From Paenibacillus aceris (GTDB lineage Bacteria > Bacillota > Bacilli > Paenibacillales > NBRC-103111), in assembly GCF_017874035.1 (NCBI RefSeq), contig NZ_JAGGKV010000011.1:179333-243332 (forward strand): 64,000 nt of DNA, written 5' to 3'. A program made the translations under genes and the position numbers. Positions within the stretch are counted from its first letter, which is position 1; each line of letters begins with the position of its first letter. A model generated the notes under the pieces. That model worked only from the letters and a program-made list of their open reading frames with translations. It did not search any database and was not told the DNA's origin. Of this stretch, positions 27,078-35,513 are shown piece by piece.

Positions 27078-27626
27078 TTAGCAGGAAATTTTGTGCAAAT
27101 GCAACCAACCCAATAAAGTAAACGATTGCTGAATTTCTCCATCCGAAATCAATTGGCGTATTCTCGTAGACGAAATCGGTTTTCCTTCCGAACAACAAAC
27201 AGGCTGCATCACTCGAACCTTGAAATACCGTTCAAGCAGGGCTATATCCCCTTCCCGATTTTTTCCGAACCGAAAATCTTGGCCAATCATAATTTCCAGC
27301 GGATTCAGCTCGCTTAAATTGTTAATGAAGTCAGTCGAACTTCGGGAGGCATACGCTTCGTCAAATCGGGCAATTACCGTATGATCGATACCGAGTCGGG
27401 CTATTCGATCCAGCTTTTCTTCCAATGTCGTTAACATACGAGCCCCTTGAAAAAATGAGCGAGGCGGGAGATCAAAGGTATAGACCAAACTAGGCACTCC
27501 CAACATCTCGCTTCTATGCAGCGCTTGTCGTATGACGGCTTGATGCCCTTGATGCACGCCGTCAAAAGCACCGATCGCGATAACTGAGCCCGGTAAAGTT
27601 AAAGTTCCATCTGCATGTGACTGCAC
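27078..27626 (-). CDS. Single-domain FAD synthetase (RibF N-terminal type)
   Basis: A 182-residue nucleotidyltransferase. It carries IGAFDGVHQGHQ and ISSTRIRQLI, the two marks of the FMN adenylyltransferase half of RibF. Housekeeping RibF has about 310 residues with a riboflavin kinase domain after this point; here that domain is absent. It should make FAD from FMN for the neighbouring oxygenase/reductase pair. The start is a GTG with GGCGGAG upstream. A dedicated FAD synthetase inside a degradation operon is unusual but known from the Geobacillus anthranilate cluster. Confidence 0.82.
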   Translation of the reverse strand: MQSHADGTLTLPGSVIAIGAFDGVHQGHQAVIRQALHRSEMLGVPSLVYTFDLPPRSFFQGARMLTTLEEKLDRIARLGIDHTVIARFDEAYASRSSTDFINNLSELNPLEIMIGQDFRFGKNREGDIALLERYFKVRVMQPVCCSEGKPISSTRIRQLISDGEIQQSFTLLGWLHLHKISC

Positions 27627-27657
27627 GTCTCCGCCTCATTCCCTATTTAAATATCTA

Positions 27658-29151
27658 TTACCTTTTCAGAAGTTCTTCCGTCTCATTTGCACCTGGAATC
27701 CGCGACACATTTAAGGCTTCATCTACCATTGCAAACGAATGCGTTTTTTTATAGTTGTTGTAGAAAATGGCTTTTTTGCGGATCGGATCGCCTGTGTAAT
27801 ACCGTTCGTATTGGAGCAACCGTTGGCCGAACGCCTCGCCGCACAGATCCCATGCCAGCTTAAACAGATGAATACGATCCGTACCGGAAATTCCTTCCCG
27901 ACCACCATAATAACGTTCCATATCTTCCGCTAATTCAGGATTTGTCAAATCTCCTTCCGTCGGAGACATGAGCAATCCTCCTGCACCGATAATCTGCATC
28001 ACCTCAATCGCACGGGGATAGAACGTCGGCAGTAGTCCGCGAATCGTTTCAATCGGATTATATGCCGGAACCAAATCGCCGGATGGCAAAGTTTCATACT
28101 CCAGCTCCGCAACTCTCAGCAGCGCTCTAACCGATTCAGCCGACTGGACTAATTCGCCCAAATCATTTTGAACGTTCAAGTAAACATCTACACCGATGGA
28201 GTCAGCCACTCGAATTGCCACATCTGTAGCAAACTGAAGCTTTATCAAGCCTCTCACACCGGTTTGGTGCGATGGTTGCTGCCCAAGACCCGCTTTTGGA
28301 TATAACAGGTTCGCCGCTTCCACATTGTTATACAAAAATACGCGATCCCAAGGAACCAATACATCGTTAAAGACAAGCAGTGCATCCATCTCTTCAAAAC
28401 GCGACGCCAACGGATGATCAGCCACGCTGCGAGTTCCATCTTGCATAGGCTCGCGGCAGAGGATGCGAAGCCCTGGCGTATCAATCGGAAGCGCAAATGC
28501 AAGCGCGTAGCGCTCATCGCCAGGTTTAAATCCAGGGAACGAATAAACGATAACTTCATCTGTAATCGGCGAAAGAGTGGCCAGCATTTTGGCTCCTCTA
28601 ACGATCAACCCCTCAGGTGTTTCTTTCACTGCGCCCAAGTGCGTAAATGTGTCCTGCTGTTCATGCGACGTCTTGCTGCGGTCATTTTGCGGGTTGATAA
28701 TCGCATGTGTTAAAAATAAGTCGTTATCCCGAACATGACGGTAGTAATTTTTTGCGTTTTCCGCCCATTCCGGGTTATATTTCGCCAAAAAGTCCGCATT
28801 GCTATACAGCGAAGTGACCACAACGTTGAGGAAATCCGGCGTCCTTCCCATCAAACCGAAGGTCGCTTTGGCAAACTCCTCAAATACCTGCCTCCGTGCC
28901 TGGAGATGTTCCGGTTTTTTGGGAACTAAGAAAGCGTTGTTCACTCTTTCTCCGGTTTCTTCACAGATGTGTGTAATCCTGTCCTGAAGTGATGGGTCAT
29001 GCTGCATGTCATACAGCTTTGCTATTTCATGAATTGGTTGCTTAAACACAACATCTTCATAGACATTTGTCACTTTTCTTCCCGAAAGCCATACCTCCGG
29101 TTGACGAGCTTTCAATGCCTCCATGTACTGAGCGCCAGTACGAATTCCCAT
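27658..29151 (-). CDS. HpaB-type FADH2-dependent oxygenase, probable anthranilate 3-monooxygenase (copy 1)
   Basis: A 497-residue oxygenase of the 4-hydroxyphenylacetate 3-monooxygenase large-component family. Marks are RTPDFLNVVVTSL, FLTHAIINPQNDRSK, the flavin-site stretch GAKMLATLSPITDEV and the helical C-terminal half. It leads the operon, followed by FAD synthetase, flavin reductase and 3-hydroxyanthranilate dioxygenase, so 3-hydroxylation of anthranilate is the likely reaction; motif alone would not separate it from phenol hydroxylases. GGGAGG precedes the ATG. A near-identical second copy lies at 38243-39745. Its promoter has a Crp-type box at -41.5. Confidence 0.87.
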   Translation of the reverse strand: MGIRTGAQYMEALKARQPEVWLSGRKVTNVYEDVVFKQPIHEIAKLYDMQHDPSLQDRITHICEETGERVNNAFLVPKKPEHLQARRQVFEEFAKATFGLMGRTPDFLNVVVTSLYSNADFLAKYNPEWAENAKNYYRHVRDNDLFLTHAIINPQNDRSKTSHEQQDTFTHLGAVKETPEGLIVRGAKMLATLSPITDEVIVYSFPGFKPGDERYALAFALPIDTPGLRILCREPMQDGTRSVADHPLASRFEEMDALLVFNDVLVPWDRVFLYNNVEAANLLYPKAGLGQQPSHQTGVRGLIKLQFATDVAIRVADSIGVDVYLNVQNDLGELVQSAESVRALLRVAELEYETLPSGDLVPAYNPIETIRGLLPTFYPRAIEVMQIIGAGGLLMSPTEGDLTNPELAEDMERYYGGREGISGTDRIHLFKLAWDLCGEAFGQRLLQYERYYTGDPIRKKAIFYNNYKKTHSFAMVDEALNVSRIPGANETEELLKR

Positions 29152-29197
29152 TCGCTGTACCTCCCTAAACTTTGTAAGATTTGATGCTTATGCCTGA

Positions 29198-29240
29198 ATT
29201 ATAATACCCGCCCGATAAATGGACTGTAATGCCATTAACG
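29198..29240 (-). promoter_or_regulatory. Promoter of the anthranilate/meta-cleavage operon with a Crp-type box
   Basis: On the minus strand the -10 is TATAAT (29198-29203). There is no good -35. The box at 29225-29240 (plus strand TGTAATGCCATTAACG) is 21 bases upstream of the -10, which centres it at about -41.5. That is the class II position for Crp/Fnr activators. Confidence 0.72.
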
Positions 29241-29296
29241 TTTTTCGCGCTTTTTGAAAGCGGATTCATAGCAGTGCCTTCTTTTTTAATTCGAAG

Positions 29297-29312
29297 TGTT
29301 AAGCAGTTAACA
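29297..29312. promoter_or_regulatory. Crp-type box upstream of the tandem crp genes
   Basis: TGTTAAGCAGTTAACA, a 16-base perfect palindrome apart from its central bases. It lies about 70 bases upstream of the predicted start for the regulators and about 113 upstream of the hpaB1 start. Autoregulation or upstream activation are both possible. Confidence 0.68.
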
Positions 29313-29338
29313 TTTCTTTTGTATTTTTTGACATGAGA

Positions 29339-29368
29339 TTGTAAACACAATCGTTTATCCCCTATAAT
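29339..29368 (+). promoter_or_regulatory. Probable promoter of the tandem crp genes
   Basis: TTGTAA (29339-29344) and TATAAT (29363-29368) are 18 bases apart, followed by the RBS GAGGAG and the first regulator. Confidence 0.5.
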
Positions 29369-29401
29369 TAATTTGTAAACGGTTTCAGAGGAGTGAAGAA
29401 T

Positions 29402-30028
29402 TTGGTTATCCCATTTGAACTTATTGATCAGTGGCAGCAAGTTTTGAAGTACGGAAATAGACAGTTTTTCAAAAAGAAAAGCGTCATCTACCGCCAAGGA
29501 GCTGCTGGAGATGGTTTTTATTTTCTGCACAGCGGCATAGTGAAAATTGTTGCCTCCACCTCAACAGGGAAAGAGCGCATGCTAAATATTGTCGTTCCCG
29601 GACAGCTGGTCGGTGTTCATACGATTGATCGGCAAACCCACTTTACAACTGCAATAACGGCCAAAGACTCCGTACTATATCATTTTTCCAGTGAACGGTT
29701 TAAAGATCTGATGACCGAGCAACCTGAGTTAGTCCACCTTGTTGCCCAAACGATCATACAGAAAATGCGCGTACTCTTATTTGCAATAAACATGAAAACG
29801 CTTTCTACCGAAGGTCAAATTGCTTTGATTCTATTAAACCTGTTTGATGATTTTAAAAATTACGAAATTCCACTCTCCCAACAAGAGCTTGCCAATTGCA
29901 CGGGATTAACCAGAATAACTGTTTACAAAATCCTTAGACAATGGAAAGAAGCAGGAATAATCGAAATGAAAGAACGCGCCTTTATGATCAAAAGACCTGA
30001 TTTGTTAAAAGGTATCGTCGAGGATTGA
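29402..30028 (+). CDS. Crp/Fnr-family regulator 1
   Basis: About 208 residues: an N-terminal cyclic-nucleotide-binding-like beta-roll (from KKSVIYRQGAAGDGFYFLHSG) and a C-terminal Crp-type winged HTH (LSQQELANCTGLTRITVYKIL). No cysteine cluster for an FeS centre is seen at the N-terminus, so it is not an oxygen-sensing Fnr of the usual kind. The start is the TTG at 29402, 8 bases after GAGGAG; a GTG three codons earlier is inside that RBS. It is divergent from the hydroxylase operon, which has a Crp-type box, so it is a probable activator of that operon. Confidence 0.85.
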   Translation: MVIPFELIDQWQQVLKYGNRQFFKKKSVIYRQGAAGDGFYFLHSGIVKIVASTSTGKERMLNIVVPGQLVGVHTIDRQTHFTTAITAKDSVLYHFSSERFKDLMTEQPELVHLVAQTIIQKMRVLLFAINMKTLSTEGQIALILLNLFDDFKNYEIPLSQQELANCTGLTRITVYKILRQWKEAGIIEMKERAFMIKRPDLLKGIVED

Positions 30029-30064
30029 TCATGTAAACAATGACCCGAGGGAAAAGGTGATCTA

Positions 30065-30697
30065 ATGTCAAACCTTCGTTATAAATTGGAGCCCTATTTA
30101 TCGTATGCCCAAGTCCTTCACTTCAAAAAAAAGGCATCCATTTACCGTCAAGGCGAAGGTGGAAAAGGCTTTTACTACTTGGAGCAGGGAGGAGTAAAAA
30201 TCGTACTCCTGTCGGATAACGGCCACGAACGTATTGTGGACTACATTCAGATAGGAACACTACTCGGGGAGCACGGCGTGAGCAAGTCCCCCTATCTAAC
30301 GTCTGCTTTTGCTACCTCTCCCTCCATTTTGTATTATTTTTCCGATGAAGCATTAACCAAGATGTGCAAGGATCATCCCGAAGCAGCACTGATATTCACA
30401 AATTCCCTTATTTACAAGGTCAGATTGCTCGCTGAGCTCATCGCCTTTCATGATAGTCCTGTTAAACAGCAAACGGCATATTACTTGCTTAAGCTACTTC
30501 AGATCCACGAGAACGAAAATATTCCAATTGATCAAACTTCACTCGCTCGCTACGTCGACACATCCCGAATTACAGTAAATACGATTGTTCAAAAATGGAA
30601 AAGTTTAGGTTTGATTGAATTCTCACATCCCGGTACGATCCGTATTACGAACATTGACAAGCTTAGAGAAATCGTAAATAATTCGGAACACATGTAA
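30065..30697 (+). CDS. Crp/Fnr-family regulator 2
   Basis: A 210-residue second regulator 36 bases after the first, with the same two-domain layout: beta-roll with KKKASIYRQGEGGKGFYYLEQG and HTH with DQTSLARYVDTSRITVNTIV. The two are clearly related but not close copies; their recognition helices differ (TRITVYKIL and SRITVNTIV). They may form a heterodimer or bind different effectors. AAAAGGTG precedes the ATG. A hairpin terminator follows. Confidence 0.85.
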   Translation: MSNLRYKLEPYLSYAQVLHFKKKASIYRQGEGGKGFYYLEQGGVKIVLLSDNGHERIVDYIQIGTLLGEHGVSKSPYLTSAFATSPSILYYFSDEALTKMCKDHPEAALIFTNSLIYKVRLLAELIAFHDSPVKQQTAYYLLKLLQIHENENIPIDQTSLARYVDTSRITVNTIVQKWKSLGLIEFSHPGTIRITNIDKLREIVNNSEHM

Positions 30698-30723
30698 ATA
30701 CTTATCAATCTTCCTAAAAGACG

Positions 30724-30760
30724 AATGCAGCCCGTCTCTTCACAGAGGTCGGGCTGTATT
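30724..30760. terminator. Bidirectional terminator after the crp pair
   Basis: AATGCAGCCCG pairs with CGGGCTGTATT (one G-T pair), followed by T-rich sequence on the plus strand. It resembles the hairpin at 39911-39956 in both stem and loop sequence. Confidence 0.75.
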
Positions 30761-30857
30761 GTTTATTTCATTTCAAAACCCAACGAAAAAAAACAAGCTG
30801 ACACCTGTTATTTACAGTCGACAGCTTGCAGTTTATATAGAAAATATATATTACAAG

Positions 30858-32201
30858 TTAAATCAATCTATCCTTTTCAACCGGTACAAGTAGGATAGAA
30901 ATTGAAGCGATTAAGGCTGCGAGAGCAAAAATATAAAAATTTACGTTGAAATCCACTTTCCAAGCCAATAGAAGTCCCCCTAGAATAGGCCCACAGGAGG
31001 CGCCGATTCTGCCAACACCGGATGCCCAGCCCAAAGCGGTTGAACGTGCGTATGTAGGGAAGTATTTTGTAAGGTAGGCATTCAAAATAATAAGTATTCC
31101 AGTTGAACCTATTCCTGCTATCCCGATAAGTGGATAGAGCAAGACGGTAGGAGGCTTTAAGCTTAATAGAGCGATACTTACAGCTGCTGCAATATAGGCA
31201 ATGCTAATGACCCGTTTTGAACCCCAACGGTCTGCTGCTGCACCTGCCCCGAGTGCGCCGATCGCTGCTGTAAAGTTTAACATGACTAAGAGTGACAAAC
31301 TGGAGCCAAGAGGGTAACCAGCCTGGACCATCATTTTAGGCAGCCATGTACTTAGCCCGTAAACTAAGAGTAAGCCCATGAAAAACGTAACCCAAAAAAA
31401 GGCCGTTGTTCGTAAGTAGGGTTTGGAAAATAAGAATGCAACAGAACTCCAACTGGTTTTCGGACCTGTTTTGCTTTCTGTATGCTGTATCACTGGTAGA
31501 TCGATCTGATATTTCTTACAAATGACTTCTGCTTCTTCTTTACGATTACGTGAGACCAGGAAATTGACTGATTCAGGCAGTTTCCAAATGAGGAAAGGCA
31601 CCAGGACAATGGGGGTCAGCCCTAGCCAGAACAAAAACCTCCAGCCATAGTCATTCAGGAAAAATAAGGAAAGTACTGCTCCAAGTATGCCTCCAATAGG
31701 ATAACCGGAAAACATGATGGCATTCATGAGGGAACGACGATGAATAGGAGCGTATTCAATGGTAAGTGTGGTGGCAATTGGCATAGCTCCACCTAATGAA
31801 ATCCCCCCCACAAAACGGATAACTCCTAACATTTCCGGTGAAGTAGCCATGGCCGATAAACCCATAGAAATGGAAAATATACCAATACAAGTGATGAGTG
31901 ACCACTTACGACCGATGAGATCCGACAATGTTCCAACGATAACGTTCCCAATTATCATTCCAATCAGTGCATAGCTACCAATGAGACCGGCTTGAACGGG
32001 TGTTAACGTCCATGTCTTATCCGCTAATAAGCTTGAAATGACCGCACCATAAATTCCTAGATCATACCCCTCAGCCATTATCGTTAGAAAGCAGCAGACG
32101 ACGACCAGCGCAGTTAATGATTGTGCAGTTCGTGTTGACTTTTGTAGAGGAACAGCAGGCTCTGAATTCTCGTTTAAAGAGAGATTTTCATTGGTATTCA
32201 A
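30858..32201 (-). CDS. Aromatic acid:proton symporter (MFS, AAHS/PcaK type)
   Basis: A 447-residue major facilitator with twelve segments. AEGYDLGIYGAVISSLLAD in segment 1 and GTLSDLIGRKWSLI in the loop after segment 2 match the aromatic acid:H+ symporter family (PcaK, BenK). The likely cargo is anthranilate or a related aromatic acid. It starts with TTG, 7 bases after AAAGAGGG, and follows amidohydrolase 2 by 27 bases, so the two are co-transcribed from the promoter at 33610. Confidence 0.85.
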   Translation of the reverse strand: MNTNENLSLNENSEPAVPLQKSTRTAQSLTALVVVCCFLTIMAEGYDLGIYGAVISSLLADKTWTLTPVQAGLIGSYALIGMIIGNVIVGTLSDLIGRKWSLITCIGIFSISMGLSAMATSPEMLGVIRFVGGISLGGAMPIATTLTIEYAPIHRRSLMNAIMFSGYPIGGILGAVLSLFFLNDYGWRFLFWLGLTPIVLVPFLIWKLPESVNFLVSRNRKEEAEVICKKYQIDLPVIQHTESKTGPKTSWSSVAFLFSKPYLRTTAFFWVTFFMGLLLVYGLSTWLPKMMVQAGYPLGSSLSLLVMLNFTAAIGALGAGAAADRWGSKRVISIAYIAAAVSIALLSLKPPTVLLYPLIGIAGIGSTGILIILNAYLTKYFPTYARSTALGWASGVGRIGASCGPILGGLLLAWKVDFNVNFYIFALAALIASISILLVPVEKDRLI

Positions 32202-32228
32202 TATATAACCCTCTTTCCAAGTATATTT

Positions 32229-33449
32229 TTAGATCGAACCGCGTATCATGTTTCCTTTAAACATGACAGCCACCCGCGTGGATCTTCTAGCAACGGTTTC
32301 CGCCGAACAGGTCGCCTCCACCAAAACTAGATTTGCGTCATCTCCCACTGCTGGCCAAATCCGTTTACCATTTGGGTCTAGTGTGGTTTTTCCACCTGTA
32401 ACAAATGCAAGCGCTTCCGTAAGAGAACGTTCATCAATCCAACTGTAGCGTTCAACAAACCGGTTTAATTTGTCAAGAATATCTCCATTTCTGAATGGGT
32501 ACCACGAATCATAAAATCCATCGCAACCTAGTTCAACCTTCACCCCTTTTTCATGTAAAAAAGGGAGAGGCGGGATCTGTCTGTTGATCAGTACGGTTGA
32601 TATGATGGAGACGCCTAATTCGGCAAACGAATCGATTGTTTCGACTGCTTCCTCGATGGGGACATCCCCCAAGGCAAAGGCATGGCTAATTGCCACCCGG
32701 TTATGATAGCCCGCTTCTTTCGTCATGGCAGCCAACCGTTTCATCGTAGTCAGGCCTAGCTGGGATGGATCATGCAAATGGATATCGATATCGGCATTTG
32801 CCTGGACAGCAATTTCCATCATTTGTGCAAGTGACTGCTCCATATTCCCATCCACTCCGGCCGGATCAAGACCACCAACAATAGTTGCACCTTCCTTCAT
32901 TGCCTGCTTCATTAAATCAACCGATTGCGAACGCAGCAGTCCATGCTGTGGAAAGGCTACAATTTCATACGTCATTTTGTCGCTATATGTCTCCAGTGCT
33001 TTACGCACTTCATCCAAATGTTTCAACCCGACATAAGGATCAATATTAACATGTGCACGGATATGGGTGACACCAGCCGAAGATATAAACTCCAACATTC
33101 CTTCTGCCCGCTGTTTAACTGTATCCAACATGACAAGGTTCTCTTTAGCTTCAAAATCCAATCGTTCAATCAGATTTTTCACGGGTTTGCATGATTTCCA
33201 TCCATATCCCATGTAGGTTTTGTCCAAATGAATGTGTTTTTCAACAAACGAAGGAAGGGCAAGCAAACCCTTTGCATCTTTTCTCGGAAGATCGGTTACA
33301 AGTGGCAAATCGGCCGGCATCATGTTGGCGATTTTACCGTTTTCAATTAAAAGATGACACACTTGCGAGCGTGTATGAATAATGTCGTCTTCGTCCTGCT
33401 CAAAACCACTGTCCAAGCGTACATGTGTCAACCAGTAAGCAGAAATCAT
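32229..33449 (-). CDS. CodA-like amidohydrolase 2 (substrate unknown)
   Basis: A 406-residue paralogue of amidohydrolase 1. Likely metal ligands are His72/His74 (HIHLDKT), His224 (IDIHLHDPSQLG), His256 (ISHAFALG) and Asp310 (GCDGFYDSW). The position of the CodA catalytic Glu, three residues after His224, is Asp227. GCDGFYDSW also departs from the GHDxxFD of CodA and of paralogue 1 at the second residue. It is transcribed with an aromatic acid transporter, so the substrate is probably an imported aromatic amide or cyclic amidine, or a compound related to anthranilate; this is inference. Confidence 0.78.
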   Translation of the reverse strand: MISAYWLTHVRLDSGFEQDEDDIIHTRSQVCHLLIENGKIANMMPADLPLVTDLPRKDAKGLLALPSFVEKHIHLDKTYMGYGWKSCKPVKNLIERLDFEAKENLVMLDTVKQRAEGMLEFISSAGVTHIRAHVNIDPYVGLKHLDEVRKALETYSDKMTYEIVAFPQHGLLRSQSVDLMKQAMKEGATIVGGLDPAGVDGNMEQSLAQMMEIAVQANADIDIHLHDPSQLGLTTMKRLAAMTKEAGYHNRVAISHAFALGDVPIEEAVETIDSFAELGVSIISTVLINRQIPPLPFLHEKGVKVELGCDGFYDSWYPFRNGDILDKLNRFVERYSWIDERSLTEALAFVTGGKTTLDPNGKRIWPAVGDDANLVLVEATCSAETVARRSTRVAVMFKGNMIRGSI

Positions 33450-33609
33450 ATTCTATCTGTCATCCCTTTCTGTTTGAAGCAATCGTGTACTTATTCCCCC
33501 ATAAATTGAAAAGCTGTTAAAACAGCAGCACATAACCCGACTTAGTTAAACATATCCCCTTCCTCCTTTCTTATATTTCCTCTCCTTCTAATAGGGATAC
33601 TTATCATTC

Positions 33610-33652
33610 ATTATAAGTTGTATTTTTAACGGAACGTGTTAACTAGTTAACG
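33610..33652 (-). promoter_or_regulatory. Promoter of the amidohydrolase 2/transporter operon with a Crp-type box
   Basis: The minus-strand -10 is TATAAT (33610-33615). The box TGTTAACTAGTTAACG (33637-33652), with a 14-base perfect palindrome core, is 21 bases upstream, so it is centred at -41.5. No -35 match is seen. Confidence 0.72.
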
Positions 33653-33665
33653 TTTTAATATTAAA

Positions 33666-33679
33666 TGTAAGCGCTATTA
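33666..33679. promoter_or_regulatory. Candidate CcpA cre site
   Basis: TGTAAGCGCTATTA differs at one position from the cre consensus TGWNANCGNTNWCA. It lies just upstream of the Crp-type box, so carbon catabolite control of this operon is possible. Confidence 0.4.
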
Positions 33680-33696
33680 TTTTTTATCGTTTTTGA

Positions 33697-34554
33697 TTAC
33701 CTCTTTTGCGAAATTTCAGAGACAGTTACTAAATGCTGTGCTTCAGTACTAATTGTTTCGATCACTAGCGATATTTCTGAAATTTGTTCAAATTGATTGT
33801 GAAATAAGTGTTTCGATCCTTCGAAAAGTTTCCTTAAATTCACAGTTTCATTTGTTAAATCATTAAGAATGCTTTCGATTCGTCTGGATGACTCTTTGGA
33901 ATCATCCGCCAACTTTTGTATTTCTTTAGCCACGACGGAGAAGCCTCGGCCCTGTTGGCCTATATGGGCTGCTTCAATAAGTGCGTTCAGACCTAGTATT
34001 TTGGTTTGGGTTGAAATCCCTGCTATCGTGGAAACAATTGAAGAAGTCCGGTTAATTTGCTCCTGTAAATTATTCATATATTCAAAAATGACTTCATTCT
34101 TTTCGAACAGAACTTTTGATGTTCTCATAATCGTAAGTGAGTTTGCATTCGTTTGCTGCACAAGGGCAAACAGATGCTCTGCAATATTCATTAGCCGTTT
34201 TTGTTTGTTCAAGCTGACTCCGAATACGATGGAACCGACGATGTATCCATTCTCAAAGATTGGTATTCCACCACCGCAATACACTACTCCATAAACAGAT
34301 TGATCAACAATGTTGAATTTTTCCTTCTTATTCTCTATTATTTCTTTTGCCACACTGCCATGTTTAAAAGCTTCGTTCACTACGATGGGGAATTTTAGTG
34401 AATGACCAGGAAAATAAGCAACAAATTTCTCCATATCTGTAATGCCCATCGTAAAATCTTCCTCAAACAAACAAGTCATTTGAAACCAAATAGGTGCTGT
34501 AACAAGTAGATGAGAGATGATATCTGATTTTTGATGAGAATTCATTTGATCCAT
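33697..34554 (-). CDS. Soluble chemoreceptor-like protein (YfmS-type)
   Basis: A 285-residue protein with no membrane segment. Residues ~1-150 form a sensory domain (GITDMEKFVAYFPG, VYCGGGIPIFENGYIVGSIVFG). The C-terminal half is a short methyl-accepting coiled coil with the signalling tip (ILGLNALIEAAHIGQQGRGF, VVAKEIQKLADDSKESSRRI). Length and layout match the cytoplasmic receptor YfmS of Bacillus subtilis. The ATG at 34554 is favoured because AAAGGA has a proper distance to it. It sits after the terminator of the PPDK operon, so it has its own promoter. It could link motility to an aromatic or pyruvate-related signal, which is speculation. Confidence 0.75.
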   Translation of the reverse strand: MDQMNSHQKSDIISHLLVTAPIWFQMTCLFEEDFTMGITDMEKFVAYFPGHSLKFPIVVNEAFKHGSVAKEIIENKKEKFNIVDQSVYGVVYCGGGIPIFENGYIVGSIVFGVSLNKQKRLMNIAEHLFALVQQTNANSLTIMRTSKVLFEKNEVIFEYMNNLQEQINRTSSIVSTIAGISTQTKILGLNALIEAAHIGQQGRGFSVVAKEIQKLADDSKESSRRIESILNDLTNETVNLRKLFEGSKHLFHNQFEQISEISLVIETISTEAQHLVTVSEISQKR

Positions 34555-34625
34555 TGTCATGTCCTTTCATCCGTAGATGTCCATCGATAACGTATTTGAA
34601 ATAGCTATTACTTAGCAATAAAAAC

Positions 34626-34661
34626 AAACCGAACCCCCTATTTCACGTAGGGTTCCGGTTT
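34626..34661 (-). terminator. Terminator of the hpaB2-PPDK operon
   Basis: AAACCGAACC...CTA pairs imperfectly with TAGGGTTCCGGTTT across a 7-base loop, followed on the minus strand by TTTGTTTTTATTG. Confidence 0.72.
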
Positions 34662-34683
34662 TATGTTTACCAACCAAAATGTA

Positions 34684-35484
34684 TTACATGGCATCCAATA
34701 TGATGGCGGCCGTTTCCTCAATTGCCTTCTCCGTGACATCGATTACTGTACATCCAAGCTGCTTATACAAGTCGAAGGCGTATTCCAACTCTTCCGCTAC
34801 TCTTTCTATGGCAGAATATTTAGCGCCAAATGGCAGACCTACCGCTTTCAACCGTTCTGTTCGGATCTTAACGAGCTGGTCCGCGCTCATCGTCAAGCCG
34901 ATCAATTTGTTTTTGTTAAGTGTAAACAAGCCTTCGGGCGGTTTCACTTCCGGTACTAGTGGATAATTGGCTACTTTGTACCCTTTATGCGCCAGAAAAA
35001 TACTAAGCGGCGTTTTCGATGTTCTTGAAACCCCCAAAAGAACAATATGTGCTTGTCTCAAAGCACTAGTATCCTTACCATCATCGCATTTGACTGCAAA
35101 TTCAATGGCTTCGACCCGCTTATGGTAGTTTTCGTCCATTTGGTGAAGCAATCCCGCCTGCCTTTTAGGAGAATCCTTGAAAGTATCAATGAAAGCTTGC
35201 ATGACAGGCCCAAGGATATCGATACTTGTTACGTTTAAGCGAATCGCTTCTTGACGCATCATCTCTCTTAATTCCGGAAGAACAAGCGTGTAAACTACAA
35301 AACTCCCCAACTTGGAAGCTTCCTCCATCATACTTCGGATTTCTTCCTCCGTTCGCATTGTTCCAAAACGTCTTACATGAACTTTGCTAGCGTTAAACTG
35401 ACGAATTGTCGCTTGAACGACGGTATTTGCCGTTTCCCCAACTGAGTCAGAACAAATGAAAATGGTATGGACTAGCTCCCCCAC
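34684..35484 (-). CDS. Pyruvate, phosphate dikinase regulatory protein
   Basis: A 266-residue DUF299 protein: a bifunctional kinase/phosphorylase acting on the Thr next to the catalytic His of PPDK. It begins IFICSDSVGETANTVV and holds the P-loop GVSRTSKTPLSIFLAHKG. The start is the GTG at 35484, with GGAGG 8 bases upstream; the longer frame (from TTG/ATG near 35517) overlaps the PPDK stop and has no RBS. It follows PPDK directly and is co-transcribed with its target. Confidence 0.9.
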   Translation of the reverse strand: MGELVHTIFICSDSVGETANTVVQATIRQFNASKVHVRRFGTMRTEEEIRSMMEEASKLGSFVVYTLVLPELREMMRQEAIRLNVTSIDILGPVMQAFIDTFKDSPKRQAGLLHQMDENYHKRVEAIEFAVKCDDGKDTSALRQAHIVLLGVSRTSKTPLSIFLAHKGYKVANYPLVPEVKPPEGLFTLNKNKLIGLTMSADQLVKIRTERLKAVGLPFGAKYSAIERVAEELEYAFDLYKQLGCTVIDVTEKAIEETAAIILDAM

Positions 35485-35513
35485 CCGTGACACCTCCAAG
35501 CATCTCTGCCGCA

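Noticed and set aside
33450..33609. A very strong RBS-like stretch followed by ATG and three codons, upstream of amidohydrolase 2
   Set aside because: The frame stops after MFN, and the next frame (MCCCFNSF...) has no family resemblance. It could be a leader peptide, but nothing supports that.
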